DNA of 10,000 nt from Rheinheimera sp. (GTDB lineage: Bacteria; Pseudomonadota; Gammaproteobacteria; Enterobacterales; Alteromonadaceae): positions 1-10,000 of the forward strand of contig NZ_JAIWOI010000038.1 of the NCBI RefSeq assembly GCF_020217005.1. Direction: 5' to 3'. Made by a program: the position numbers and the translations under genes. This document shows, piece after piece, positions 1-7,748 of this stretch. The notes beneath the pieces were generated by a model. That model saw only the letters and a program-made list of their open reading frames with translations, had not been told where the DNA came from and made no database searches. How positions within the stretch are numbered: the first letter of the stretch is position 1; every line of letters starts with the position of its first letter.

Positions 1-1
1 C

Positions 2-2575
2 CGGATAAATAGTATAAAAGAACCTGTAGTGCAGATGGAGCAAGCCGGGGATGCCGTGTGGGTGAGCACAGCGCGGCATTTGTATAAGCTCAGCCCGCAG
101 GGCCAAATTGAGCAAATCGAACTGCCAGAGGAACTGCAGCAGCATCCGCTTTATGACTTAAGCTGGTTTAACGGCACATTGCATTTTGCCAGTGAGTCGG
201 GTTATTTCCATTTAGACAAGCAGCAAGGTGTTGTTCGCTGTGCCATTGATGGTGTGGACAATTCGGCTGTCTATAAGCTATTCAGAGACAATTCCGGAAG
301 TGATTGGATCTCAGGATACAATAAGCTGTATCACCGGCATACGGGTCAGCAGTGGCAACAAATTAGTGCTGAAGAACTTGGCAGTTCCCCCTGGTTCAGT
401 GACATTTTTGAAGACAGAGATCACAATATTTGGATGGCCAGTTTCAGTGAGGGTCTTTACAGAGCTTCTCCGGGCAAAATGCGGCGTGTTTTGGGCCAAG
501 GACAAAAAGATAGCGTAGTGCGCAGCCTGCGTTATTCCCCACGTTTAAATGGCATGCTCGTCGCTACCCAAACTAATGTTGGCTTATTAACAGAGGATGA
601 AGCTTTTATTGAACTGGTGGATCACCAGTCTCTGCATCAAAGTACTGTCTATGATTTCTACGATAAAAACAATCTGCTGTGGCTTGGAACAGACAATGGT
701 TTGTTACTGTACAACTTTGACGATAAAAGCATCAGCAGGCCTTTTAAAGAACTGGCTAATAGTGCTATCCGCGTTGTTCAGCCCAGAGCAGCATCTGGCT
801 TATGGATTGGTGGTGCAAATGGACTATATCAATACGATGGCACAGATTTAGTTGCTGCGCCTTTTAACAGTGATTTGGAATCGAGCTTCGTAACTGTCAT
901 TGAGGAACAAGACCAGGAGCTGCTGATTGGGACAACCAGTGGTTTGTATTTATACCAGCAGGAGAAGCTGAACAGAGTCGGGCTCGGAACCCCTTTGTTT
1001 GGCGCTTACATAACCAGCATTCTGACTTTACCTGACCAGCAACTATTGGTTGCAACTCTGGATGATGGCTTGTTTATCAAGTCAGCTCAAGGCCAGTGGC
1101 AACAGTATGACAGCAGCAATGGGTTACCTTTAGATCCTGTCATCAGCTTGTGGTTTGACAAAGATAGCCACTACCTTTGGGCCAGTAGTTTAAAAGGAGT
1201 ATTCAGGTTCAAGCCACAACAAAGCTCCGCGGAGCAGCTCAAATTTGAGATGGTTTTGTCACCTTATGATCGGCAACTGGGTACTGCACCAGGGCGTTGT
1301 TGTAACGGAGCAGGTCACAGCAAAGTGGCAAAGTGGCAGGATCAGTTATGGTACCCCAGTCTGAAAGGTTTGGTGGCGGTGCCACTGCAGCTAACTACGG
1401 CACCGGATCGAATCTTAACGCCCTTGCTGCAGGAAGTGATGGGGCAAAAGGCTTACATTCTTCAGCCTGATCAGCATCAGTTGGTGCTGGAAACGTCCGA
1501 TCGTAATATCAGCATTCGATACAGTGCACTGGAATTTATTAAAGCCAACGCCATTGAGTTCCGTTATCAACTCAAGGGGTTTGATCAGGAATGGCAGCAA
1601 GTGGGTCAACGTCGGGAAGCTATTTATACCAATTTGCCACCCGGCCACTATCAGTTTGTAGTACAGGTGCGTTATGGCAGCCAGTCGTGGACGGATCAGC
1701 AACAACTTAAGCTTGAACTGGTTGTACCGCGGCTTTTCACTGAAACCATAGTATACAAGGGCCTATGGGCGTTGCTGATCGTGCTTGCCTTATATGGTCT
1801 GGCCTGGCTTTGGCGGCGTAATGCAGTGATGCAACAACAGGAGCTGAGTAAACTGGTGCGGCTTCGTACTGCGGAACTGGAAAACAGCAATGCCCGTCTC
1901 TATGAATTGAACGAGCAATTATCGCAGCTTACTCACAAAGATACCCTCACCGGACTCAGAAACAGACGTTTCCTGTTTGAGCAATTACCTAAAGATGTTG
2001 AACAGTACCAACACAACAGGGATGCTTTACTGCAGCAAGGACGTTGTATAGCCCTGCTGCAACTTGATATGGATAATTTTAAATCGGTCAATGATTTATA
2101 CGGCAATAGTGCAGGGGATTCTGTACTACAGCAGATCAGTGGTTTGTTATTGCGTGAAAGCCGTGGAGCAGACTATGTAGTACGTTATGCCGGTGAGCAG
2201 TTTGTGCTGGTGCTAAGAGATGTTGAGTTTGCCTCTGTTCGCGATATCGCCTTGCAACTGAACCAACTGGTCGCTGCAGCCAGTTTTCAGATCCCGGATG
2301 GCCGCACTGTGTCTTTGACTTGTTCCATTGGTTACAGTTGTTTTCCGCTGGAGCTGTTAGGTGGTCAGTTAATTTCCTGGGAAATCTCACTGCAGCTATC
2401 CGAAATTGCTCTGCGTAAGGTTAAACAATCTGGCCGCAATGGCAGCGCTACTTTAGGTTTTGATCCTCAAGTGGATGCTTTTGAATTTGAAGATTCGGGG
2501 CATATCGACGTGCAGATTGAAAAATTACTGGCAGATGGGCTGGCATGGTTTGAAGTAAAAAGCTATCGTCCCTAG
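2..2575 (+). CDS. Two-component-regulator-propeller / Y_Y_Y / GGDEF membrane sensor protein, 5' partial
   Basis: The frame is open from base 2 with no stop, and the residues before the GTG at 29 already read as propeller sequence, so the true start and any signal peptide lie outside the window. Residue numbers count from that GTG. Repeated blades of the type 'xxLWLGTDNGLLLY' (Reg_prop) fill about 1-400, a CCNGAG motif follows near 425, and a Y_Y_Y domain spans about 493-565. One hydrophobic segment (about 578-597) is followed by WRR and a coiled coil (about 600-635). The GGDEF domain begins at DTLTGLRNRR (638) and keeps the metal-site DMDNF (680-684) and an RxxD inhibitory site (RGAD, 712-715). 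The signature itself is AGEQF (721-725) rather than GGDEF/GGEEF, and the C-terminal motif reads ALRKVKQSGRN. The inferred role is a periplasmic ligand sensor linked to cyclic-di-GMP synthesis or binding. Whether it is catalytically active is uncertain. The ligand is not readable from the sequence. Confidence 0.9.
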   Translation, partial: RINSIKEPVVQMEQAGDAVWVSTARHLYKLSPQGQIEQIELPEELQQHPLYDLSWFNGTLHFASESGYFHLDKQQGVVRCAIDGVDNSAVYKLFRDNSGSDWISGYNKLYHRHTGQQWQQISAEELGSSPWFSDIFEDRDHNIWMASFSEGLYRASPGKMRRVLGQGQKDSVVRSLRYSPRLNGMLVATQTNVGLLTEDEAFIELVDHQSLHQSTVYDFYDKNNLLWLGTDNGLLLYNFDDKSISRPFKELANSAIRVVQPRAASGLWIGGANGLYQYDGTDLVAAPFNSDLESSFVTVIEEQDQELLIGTTSGLYLYQQEKLNRVGLGTPLFGAYITSILTLPDQQLLVATLDDGLFIKSAQGQWQQYDSSNGLPLDPVISLWFDKDSHYLWASSLKGVFRFKPQQSSAEQLKFEMVLSPYDRQLGTAPGRCCNGAGHSKVAKWQDQLWYPSLKGLVAVPLQLTTAPDRILTPLLQEVMGQKAYILQPDQHQLVLETSDRNISIRYSALEFIKANAIEFRYQLKGFDQEWQQVGQRREAIYTNLPPGHYQFVVQVRYGSQSWTDQQQLKLELVVPRLFTETIVYKGLWALLIVLALYGLAWLWRRNAVMQQQELSKLVRLRTAELENSNARLYELNEQLSQLTHKDTLTGLRNRRFLFEQLPKDVEQYQHNRDALLQQGRCIALLQLDMDNFKSVNDLYGNSAGDSVLQQISGLLLRESRGADYVVRYAGEQFVLVLRDVEFASVRDIALQLNQLVAAASFQIPDGRTVSLTCSIGYSCFPLELLGGQLISWEISLQLSEIALRKVKQSGRNGSATLGFDPQVDAFEFEDSGHIDVQIEKLLADGLAWFEVKSYRP

Positions 2576-2639
2576 CCGTCGTCCTTGAAGCTGCAACATC
2601 AATGCCTTAGGCTAGCAGCCGTCGTCCTGACGCTGCAAC
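2574..2639. repeat. Two imperfect direct copies of a ~23-base intergenic repeat
   Basis: Copy 1 (2574-2597) starts inside the stop codon of the sensor gene and copy 2 lies at 2617-2639. Both begin AGCCGTCGTCCT and end GCTGCAAC, differing by one indel and one or two substitutions between. A TGCCT follows both copies about 5-7 bases further on, so the unit may be about 33 bases. Copy 2 also ends in a small inverted repeat, GCAAC-TTG-GTTGC (2635-2647). No open frame of note covers the region. The role is unknown; it could be a dispersed intergenic repeat or a local duplication. Confidence 0.55.
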
Positions 2640-2680
2640 TTGGTTGCCTGCAAGTTCTTGCTTGAATAGGAAAGACACAG

Positions 2681-2704
2681 AAGGGCGGGGCAAAACCCGC
2701 CCTT
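2681..2704 (-). terminator. Probable terminator hairpin downstream of dxs
   Basis: A perfect 9-bp GC-rich stem (AAGGGCGGG at 2681-2689 pairing with CCCGCCCTT at 2696-2704) closes a 6-base loop, 14 bases past the dxs stop codon. Read on the minus strand the hairpin is followed by CTGTGTCTTTCC, which is only a weak U tract, so termination may be inefficient. There is no T run on the plus-strand side, so support for ending the sensor gene there is weaker still. Confidence 0.5.
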
Positions 2705-2718
2705 ACAGCAAAACAGAT

Positions 2719-4584
2719 TTAGCGGCTGAGAAAAGCTTCTACTTTGGCCTGAATACCAACGCAGTCTAAACCTAGCTCAGCATAGATTTGTTCCTGAGTA
2801 CCATGCTTGATAAAAATATCGGGCAAGCCAATATTCAATAGCCTCACAGGAAATTGTTCAGCGATACAATATTCGTTTACTGCAGAACCAGCACCTCCCA
2901 TCAATGCGTTGTCTTCAATAGTCACAAAGTGGCTATGAGTTTTCGCAAGTTCAGTGAGCAAGTGCTGATCCAGCGGTTTCACAAAACGCATATCAACCAA
3001 AGTGGCATTCAGCTGGTCAGCTACAATGTGGCAGGCTTGCAACAAAGGTCCAAAAGCCAGCAAGGCGACTTTTTCTCCCTGACGACGCACCACTGCTTTA
3101 CCTATAGCGAATTCGGTCATTGCTGATGCGGGAGTTTCACCGTTTCCGCTGCCCCTTGGGTAGCGCACTGCTGCGGGGCCTTTGTGTTGGTAGCCGGTGT
3201 ATAACATCTGACGGCATTCGTTTTCATCTGAAGGCACCATAATCAGCATATTGGGAATACAACGCATAAAGCTCAGATCAAACGATCCCTGGTGAGTCGG
3301 GCCATCTGCACCTACAACACCAGCGCGGTCTATTGCAAAAAGCACGTCCAGATTTTGAATAGCTATGTCGTGGATCAGTTGATCATAACCGCGTTGCAGG
3401 AAGCTGGAGTAGATTGCGACTACAGGTTTTAAGCCTTCAATAGCCATACCTGCAGCTAAAGTCACAGCATGCTGCTCAGCGATAGCCACATCAAAATAAC
3501 GATCTGGATAACTTTTAGAAAACTGGACTAAGTCTGAACCTTCACGCATAGCTGGTGTAATGCCCTGCAACTTTGGATCCATTGCTGCCATGTCGCAAAT
3601 CCATTGTCCAAAAATATTGGAAAAGGTAGCTTTGCCTGTTTTTTTAGCTGGCTGGCACTGGGCTGTAGGATCAAATTTGCTGACCGCATGATAACCAATA
3701 GGATCTTGTTCGGCAGGCAGATAACCTTTGCCTTTTTTTGTGACCACATGCAGTAATTGCGGGCCTTTGAGGTTGCGCATGTTACGAATAGTATCAACCA
3801 GACTTTTTACGTCATGACCATCTATTGGTCCTATATAGTTAAAGCCTAATTCCTCAAAAAAAGTACCAGGTGTAACCATACCTTTAAAATGTTCTTCTGC
3901 ACGGCTGGCTAACTGATGCAAAGGCGGCACGCCACTTAATATCTTTTTCCCGCCCTCACGCAGGCTGGTATAAAAGTTTCCCGATAAAATGCGCGCAAAA
4001 TATCGGTTTAAAGCACCAACATTTTCGGAAATTGACATTTCGTTGTCGTTTAAAATCACCAGCATATCGGGTTTGACTTCACCAGCGTGGTTCAACGCTT
4101 CAAACGCCATACCTGCAGTAATAGCGCCGTCGCCGATCACTGCTACGACTTTGCGGTTTTTCTGCTCAGCCCGGGCGGCGATAGCCATCCCCAAAGCTGC
4201 GCTGATTGAGGTGCTGGAGTGACCAACACTCAAGGTGTCGTATTCACTTTCTTCGCGCCAGGGAAAAGGATGTAAGCCATCTTTTTGTCTGATGCTATGC
4301 ATTCTGTCACGACGGCCTGTCAGTATTTTATGCGGATAAGCCTGATGACCCACATCCCAAATTAAGCGATCAAAAGGCGTGTTGTAGACATAATGCAATG
4401 CGACTGTCAGCTCGATAGTGCCCAGACCTGAGGCAAAATGGCCACTGCTTTGACTAACGGTTTTTAATAAAAATGCCCTTAATTCATCACTCAGAGCTGG
4501 AAGTTCGTCCTGCGGCAACTGACGTAATTCGGCTGGCAAGTTGGCCTTGCTCAGCAGCGGGAAGTCGAGACTATTCATGGTCAT
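2719..4584 (-). CDS. dxs: 1-deoxy-D-xylulose-5-phosphate synthase
   Basis: This cytoplasmic, thiamine-diphosphate- and Mg-dependent enzyme condenses pyruvate with glyceraldehyde 3-phosphate to DXP. That is the first step of the MEP isoprenoid pathway and a branch point to thiamine thiazole and pyridoxal phosphate. With the start at 4584 the protein has 621 residues, against about 620 in E. coli. Key residues then fall at the E. coli numbers: His49 (SGHFASGLG), the GDG...NDN cofactor motif (151-153 and 179-181), Glu370 (AIAEQHAV) and His431 (DGPTHQG). This favours 4584 over an upstream in-frame start at 4653, which would lie inside ispA. An AGG sits 7 bases before the 4584 ATG, against 13 bases before a second ATG at 4578. 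It is the last gene of the xseB-ispA-dxs operon, 13 bases after ispA. No missing residues were noted. Confidence 0.97.
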   Translation of the reverse strand: MTMNSLDFPLLSKANLPAELRQLPQDELPALSDELRAFLLKTVSQSSGHFASGLGTIELTVALHYVYNTPFDRLIWDVGHQAYPHKILTGRRDRMHSIRQKDGLHPFPWREESEYDTLSVGHSSTSISAALGMAIAARAEQKNRKVVAVIGDGAITAGMAFEALNHAGEVKPDMLVILNDNEMSISENVGALNRYFARILSGNFYTSLREGGKKILSGVPPLHQLASRAEEHFKGMVTPGTFFEELGFNYIGPIDGHDVKSLVDTIRNMRNLKGPQLLHVVTKKGKGYLPAEQDPIGYHAVSKFDPTAQCQPAKKTGKATFSNIFGQWICDMAAMDPKLQGITPAMREGSDLVQFSKSYPDRYFDVAIAEQHAVTLAAGMAIEGLKPVVAIYSSFLQRGYDQLIHDIAIQNLDVLFAIDRAGVVGADGPTHQGSFDLSFMRCIPNMLIMVPSDENECRQMLYTGYQHKGPAAVRYPRGSGNGETPASAMTEFAIGKAVVRRQGEKVALLAFGPLLQACHIVADQLNATLVDMRFVKPLDQHLLTELAKTHSHFVTIEDNALMGGAGSAVNEYCIAEQFPVRLLNIGLPDIFIKHGTQEQIYAELGLDCVGIQAKVEAFLSR

Positions 4585-4597
4585 GAGAATGCCTGTG

Positions 4598-5494
4598 TTA
4601 AAACTGTCGCGCAATAACGTACCGGGCCAACGCCACCAGTTCGTCTGTTGCATAAGGAAGTTCGCGTAAAGCGGCTAATGCCTCTTCTACCAATAAGTGT
4701 GCTTTCTGCTTGGCCTGATCCAGCCCTAATAAAGCCGGATAGGTGGCTTTATTGGCTTTTTGGTCTGAACCTGCTGTTTTGCCCAGCACCTGGGTGTCGC
4801 CTTCAATATCCAGAATATCATCCTGTACCTGAAAGGCTAATCCTATGGCTCTGCTATAGCGCACTAACGCGTCTAAATGTGCTGCATTATCCACTGGACT
4901 GGCCAGATAAGCAAAACGTACAGAACACTCAATCAACGCGCCGGTTTTTAACTGATGCATTTGCTCCAGTGCATCCACCGACATTTTTTGGTTAGTGTGA
5001 GCTAAATCTATAGCCTGGCCACCGCACATACCGTTATAGCCTGCATGTAACGCAAGTTGTTGCACCATAGACAAAATACGTTGCGGCGCAACCTGCTGGT
5101 AGTTATGGCTACTTAACAGTTCAAAGGCGAAGGTCTGCAATGCATCACCAGCCAGAATAGCGCTAGCTTCATCAAAAGCTTTATGACAAGTGGCTTTACC
5201 GCGGCGTAAATCGTCATTGTCCATGGCAGGCAAGTCGTCATGGATTAATGAGTAGGTATGTAAGGCCTCAATGGCGGCGGCAGGGCCATCCAAATCTGCT
5301 AAAGAGGCACCTAACATCTGGCCGCAACTATAAACTAAAAAAGGCCGCATGCGTTTGCCGCCCAGCAACAAACTATAAGCCATCGCCTGTTGCAGACGTG
5401 GATCAGTTAAGGGCTTTTTTTCTAATTGCTGTTGCAGTACCTGTTCCAGCCTTTGCTGGTAAGAGGTCAAAGAATCTAACGTCAAATCATTCAC
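4598..5494 (-). CDS. ispA: (2E,6E)-farnesyl diphosphate synthase (geranyltranstransferase)
   Basis: This cytoplasmic trans-prenyltransferase condenses isopentenyl diphosphate with dimethylallyl and then geranyl diphosphate, giving farnesyl diphosphate for undecaprenyl, quinone and haem side chains. The 298 residues match the family length. GGKRMRP (45-51) is the diphosphate-binding region. The first Asp-rich motif is DDLPAMD (86-92), with the two-residue insertion typical of bacterial enzymes and Tyr81 at the fifth position before it, which fits a C15 product. The second Asp-rich motif is DDILD (225-229). Translation starts at a GTG (5494-5492) overlapping the end of xseB by 8 bases, which suggests translational coupling. 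No ATG gives a better family-length N terminus. It lies between xseB and dxs, the usual order in gammaproteobacteria. Confidence 0.96.
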   Translation of the reverse strand: MNDLTLDSLTSYQQRLEQVLQQQLEKKPLTDPRLQQAMAYSLLLGGKRMRPFLVYSCGQMLGASLADLDGPAAAIEALHTYSLIHDDLPAMDNDDLRRGKATCHKAFDEASAILAGDALQTFAFELLSSHNYQQVAPQRILSMVQQLALHAGYNGMCGGQAIDLAHTNQKMSVDALEQMHQLKTGALIECSVRFAYLASPVDNAAHLDALVRYSRAIGLAFQVQDDILDIEGDTQVLGKTAGSDQKANKATYPALLGLDQAKQKAHLLVEEALAALRELPYATDELVALARYVIARQF

Positions 5495-5732
5495 CTTCGG
5501 TTGCTACAAAAGGTTCCAGATGGTCTTGACCGGCATTCTGGACTAATAACTGAACTTTTTGTTGTGCAGCCTGTAACTGCTGCTGACTGGTACGGGAGAG
5601 CTCTATACCACGTTCAAATTGTTGTAATGCCTGGTCAAGGCTAAGCTCACCTTGCTCCAGTTGCTGTACTATCTGTTCCAGCTCTGCAATGCTTTGCTCA
5701 AAGTGGCTGAAATCTGTTTTCTTTTTTGTCAT
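5487..5732 (-). CDS. xseB: Exodeoxyribonuclease VII small subunit
   Basis: This 81-residue protein (about 80 in E. coli) is the small subunit of exonuclease VII, which with several copies per XseA large subunit degrades single-stranded DNA to oligonucleotides. The helical, Gln- and Glu-rich sequence carries the family core, with [20 protein letters not shown] near 10-29 and a FERGIELSR segment near 44-52. The C terminus is acidic. The ATG at 5732 has an AGGCGA upstream as a reasonable ribosome site. It is the first gene of the operon with ispA and dxs. The xseA gene is not in the window, as is normal. Confidence 0.94.
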   Translation of the reverse strand: MTKKKTDFSHFEQSIAELEQIVQQLEQGELSLDQALQQFERGIELSRTSQQQLQAAQQKVQLLVQNAGQDHLEPFVATEGE

Positions 5733-5773
5733 ATTTTCGCCTGATAATGGGGTCTGACCAAGCCCAGCGCGCT

Positions 5774-5802
5774 ATTATGAGCAATCAGGACCGCGTTGGG
5801 AA
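5774..5802 (-). promoter_or_regulatory. Candidate sigma-70 promoter for xseB-ispA-dxs
   Basis: On the minus strand, TTCCCA (plus positions 5797-5802; 4/6 to TTGACA) and CATAAT (5774-5779; 5/6 to TATAAT) are 17 bases apart. The expected start is near 5767, giving a leader of about 35 bases before the xseB ATG. The match is moderate and this is a prediction only. Confidence 0.35.
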
Positions 5803-5834
5803 AGGATAAATTTGTCTGATGCATTAATTTATAG

Positions 5835-5861
5835 TTAACTATCCCATACTTTTGCCGATAA
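5835..5861 (+). promoter_or_regulatory. Candidate sigma-28 (FliA) flagellar promoter for pomAB
   Basis: GCCGATAA at 5854-5861 is an exact match to the sigma-28 -10 consensus. Exactly 15 bases upstream lies TTAA (5835-5838), 3/4 to TAAA; over the longer -35 form TAAAGTTT the match is 5/8. The predicted start near 5868 leaves a leader of about 74 bases. The position directly upstream of a flagellar stator operon fits late flagellar gene control. A weaker sigma-70 candidate (TTGCCG 5852-5857, 16 bases, TAAGAT 5874-5879) overlaps it. Confidence 0.65.
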
Positions 5862-5929
5862 CTCACTATAAGCTAAGATAAAACCAGCTTTGAGCCGGTA
5901 CAAAACCAAAGATTTGCATTCAGTTCTCC

Positions 5930-5934
5930 GGGAG
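5930..5934 (+). promoter_or_regulatory. Ribosome binding site that fixes the pomA GTG start
   Basis: GGGAG lies 7 bases before the GTG at 5942. This spacing, together with the N terminus MDLATVIGL typical of PomA, supports the GTG as the start even though no ATG is present there. Confidence 0.75.
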
Positions 5935-5941
5935 ATATGTA

Positions 5942-6715
5942 GTGGATTTAGCAACAGTCATAGGGTTAGTCTCTGTCATGGGGATGATGGTTTGGGCTAT
6001 GTTTTTGAGCTCCAGCGGCAACTTGGGCATGTTTTACGACTTCGTCTCCATCGTTATTGTCTTTGGCGGTAGTATCACTGCTGTAGTGATGAAGTTCACT
6101 TTCACCCAGTTGGCGGACTCAATGAAAGCAGTGGGCAAAGCCTTTATGTTTAAAATTGAGTCTGCCGAAGAACTGATCGAAAAAGCAGTACAATTGGCTG
6201 ACGCAGCGCGCAAAGGTGGTTTCTTAGCCTTGGAAGAAGCTGAAATTCCAAATGCATTTATGCAAAAAGGCATCAATATGTTGGTCGATGGTCACGATGC
6301 AGACGTAGTGCGGGGCACCTTGGAAAAAGACATTGAGTTAACCTACAGCCGGCATAATGTCGCTATTAACGTATTTAAGCAACTGGGGGATTTAGGCCCT
6401 GCCATGGGGATGATTGGAACCCTGATTGGGCTAGTAGCTATGTTATCCAACATGTCTGACCCAAAAGCCATAGGTCCGGCTATGGCGGTTGCCTTATTGA
6501 CTACTATGTACGGTGCAATTCAGGCGAACTGCATATTTTTGCCATTGTCGGAAAAAATGGCTGTGCGTAATGAAGAAGAAAAAACCAATAACGAGCTTAT
6601 TCTGGATGCCATTATGGGCATACAGGATGGGCAAAATCCGAAAGTGATCGAAGGCATTTTGCGCAATTACCTAGCTGCTAAAAAACGCGAGCCTGCAGCT
6701 CCGGCAGCGGAGTAG
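5942..6715 (+). CDS. pomA: Flagellar motor stator protein PomA (MotA family, sodium type)
   Basis: The four-span inner-membrane subunit forms, with PomB, the ion channel and torque generator of the flagellar stator. The 257 residues match Vibrio PomA (about 253). Hydrophobic segments lie near 3-22 and 32-52, then a cytoplasmic loop, then near 150-169 and 178-200. Loop residues Arg90, Glu98, Glu99 and Glu101 correspond to the conserved charged residues that contact the rotor. Thr160 (MIGTLIG) and Thr187-Thr188 (LLTTMYGA) match, with an offset of two, the threonines of Vibrio PomA involved in sodium use. Translation starts at a GTG with a strong GGGAG. It is the first gene of pomAB, behind a likely sigma-28 promoter and divergent from xseB. 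The sodium assignment is from recalled alignment, not tested. Confidence 0.95.
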   Translation: MDLATVIGLVSVMGMMVWAMFLSSSGNLGMFYDFVSIVIVFGGSITAVVMKFTFTQLADSMKAVGKAFMFKIESAEELIEKAVQLADAARKGGFLALEEAEIPNAFMQKGINMLVDGHDADVVRGTLEKDIELTYSRHNVAINVFKQLGDLGPAMGMIGTLIGLVAMLSNMSDPKAIGPAMAVALLTTMYGAIQANCIFLPLSEKMAVRNEEEKTNNELILDAIMGIQDGQNPKVIEGILRNYLAAKKREPAAPAAE

Positions 6716-6718
6716 GAG
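6714..6718 (+). promoter_or_regulatory. pomB ribosome binding site overlapping the pomA stop codon
   Basis: AGGAG overlaps the TAG that ends pomA and sits 5 bases before the pomB ATG at 6724. The arrangement suggests coupled translation of the two subunits. Confidence 0.75.
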
Positions 6719-6723
6719 TTGAT

Positions 6724-7683
6724 ATGGCAAAGTGTCCAAAGTGTCCACCACCAGGCTTACCAGCCTACATGGGGACTTTTGCTGACCTGATGGCGTTGTT
6801 GATGTGCTTTTTTGTGCTCTTGCTGTCATTTTCCGAGATGGATGTACTGAAATTTAAGCAAATTGCAGGTTCCATGCAGTATGCTTTTGGTGTGCAAAAC
6901 AAAATTGAAGTGAAAGACATTCCGAAAGGTACCAGTGTCATTGCTATGGAGTTCCGCCCTGGCCGCCCCGATCCAACGCCTATAGACACCATTCAGCAAC
7001 AGACGGTGGAAATGACACAGCAAATGTTGAATTTCCAGGCTGGTAAAGAAGACGAAGCCGGTGGCAGGCAAGAGCAACGTGAAGATAAGACAGGTGGTCA
7101 GTCGACCAGTACAGAAGAAGAGCCAATGGATACTGTTGCCGCTTCAGCTGAAGTACAGGAACAAACCAACGAGTTGGTGAAAAAGATTGCTGAACAGCTG
7201 GAAAAGCAAATTATGGACGGCGCTATTGAGCTGGAATCTTTAGGTCAGCAAATTATTATCCGTATCAGGGAGAATGGCTCTTTTCCGTCCGGTTCTTCAT
7301 TTTTACAGCCAAAATTTAAACCTATTATTCAGAACATTGGTGCCTTACTGAAGGATGTGCCAGGCGAAGTGACAGTGTCGGGCCATACAGATGGTGAGCA
7401 AGTCTCAGACGAGCTGCATAGCAATAACTGGGACTTGTCGGCACAGCGTGCAGTATCTGTTGCTTCTGAGATGCTCAAAGCGCCTGGCTTTGATAAAAAT
7501 CGCTTAGTTGTAGTAGGCCATGCTGAAACCAGACCTTTAGTACCCAACGATACCGAAAGCAACAGAAGACGAAATCGCAGGGTTGAGATTTCTATTATGC
7601 AGGGTAAAGCAAAAGAATCTGAGCCTATTAGTCTGGAACCTGCGGCTCAGGGCACAGCAAAGCCGCAGCCTCAGCAGCAATAA
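6724..7683 (+). CDS. pomB: Flagellar motor stator protein PomB (MotB family, peptidoglycan-anchored)
   Basis: This is the single-span stator partner of PomA: it carries the ion-binding aspartate and fixes the stator to peptidoglycan. In its 319 residues (Vibrio PomB is about 315), a short Cys- and Pro-rich N terminus (CPKCPPPGLP) precedes the membrane segment at about 17-36. That segment contains the essential Asp21 in GTFADLMALLMCFFV. The stretch just after it (SEMDVLKFKQIAGS) matches the plug region. A long acidic, Gln-rich linker (about 85-160) follows, then an OmpA-like domain with SGHTDG (219-224), NWDLSAQRA (235-243) and NRRRNRRVEI (280-289). The C-terminal tail is Gln- and Pro-rich. 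It lies 8 bases after pomA and is followed by a terminator. Confidence 0.95.
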   Translation: MAKCPKCPPPGLPAYMGTFADLMALLMCFFVLLLSFSEMDVLKFKQIAGSMQYAFGVQNKIEVKDIPKGTSVIAMEFRPGRPDPTPIDTIQQQTVEMTQQMLNFQAGKEDEAGGRQEQREDKTGGQSTSTEEEPMDTVAASAEVQEQTNELVKKIAEQLEKQIMDGAIELESLGQQIIIRIRENGSFPSGSSFLQPKFKPIIQNIGALLKDVPGEVTVSGHTDGEQVSDELHSNNWDLSAQRAVSVASEMLKAPGFDKNRLVVVGHAETRPLVPNDTESNRRRNRRVEISIMQGKAKESEPISLEPAAQGTAKPQPQQQ

Positions 7684-7701
7684 AAGCTAAACTGTTGCAT
7701 C

Positions 7702-7733
7702 AAGGCGCGCTATAATTCGCGCCTTTATTTTTT
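7702..7733 (+). terminator. Rho-independent terminator after pomAB
   Basis: AAGGCGCG (7702-7709) pairs perfectly with CGCGCCTT (7718-7725) across an 8-base loop and is followed by TATTTTTTAG, a clear U tract. It begins 18 bases after the pomB stop. Its loop contains the sequence TATAAT (see the next entry). Confidence 0.75.
7711..7716 (+). promoter_or_regulatory. Candidate thiI promoter -10 box inside the terminator loop
   Basis: A perfect TATAAT with a GC-rich downstream discriminator (TCGCGCC) lies 32 bases before the thiI ATG. The -35 region is poor: the best 17-base spacing gives TAAACT (7688-7693), 3/6 to TTGACA. A strong -10 with GC-rich flanks resembles many housekeeping promoters of gammaproteobacteria, but the call is tentative because the same bases form the terminator. 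Confidence 0.4.
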
Positions 7734-7748
7734 AGTGAGCTCTTTGTG

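Noticed and set aside
29..31. GTG at 29 as the start of the sensor gene
   Set aside because: The frame is open back to base 2 and the preceding residues continue the propeller pattern, so the gene is cut by the window edge.
1415..1890. Minus-strand reading frames opposite the sensor gene
   Set aside because: The plus-strand frame is a continuous, well-supported protein; the antisense frames have no recognisable domain or ribosome site.
4585..4653. A 23-residue N-terminal extension of Dxs starting at 4653
   Set aside because: It lies inside ispA, and only the start at 4584 puts the catalytic residues at the E. coli positions; an AGG is also well placed there.
5870..5890. Hairpin AAGCT/AGCTT in the pomA leader as a regulatory element
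   Set aside because: The stem is only 5 bp, AT-rich, with an 11-base loop; this is expected by chance.
5890..6072. Small plus-strand reading frame overlapping the pomA start
   Set aside because: It is out of frame with pomA, has no ribosome site, and its sequence does not resemble a protein family.
7684..7748. TPP riboswitch before thiI
   Set aside because: The gap is about 65 bases, filled by a simple terminator hairpin, with no thi-box motifs.
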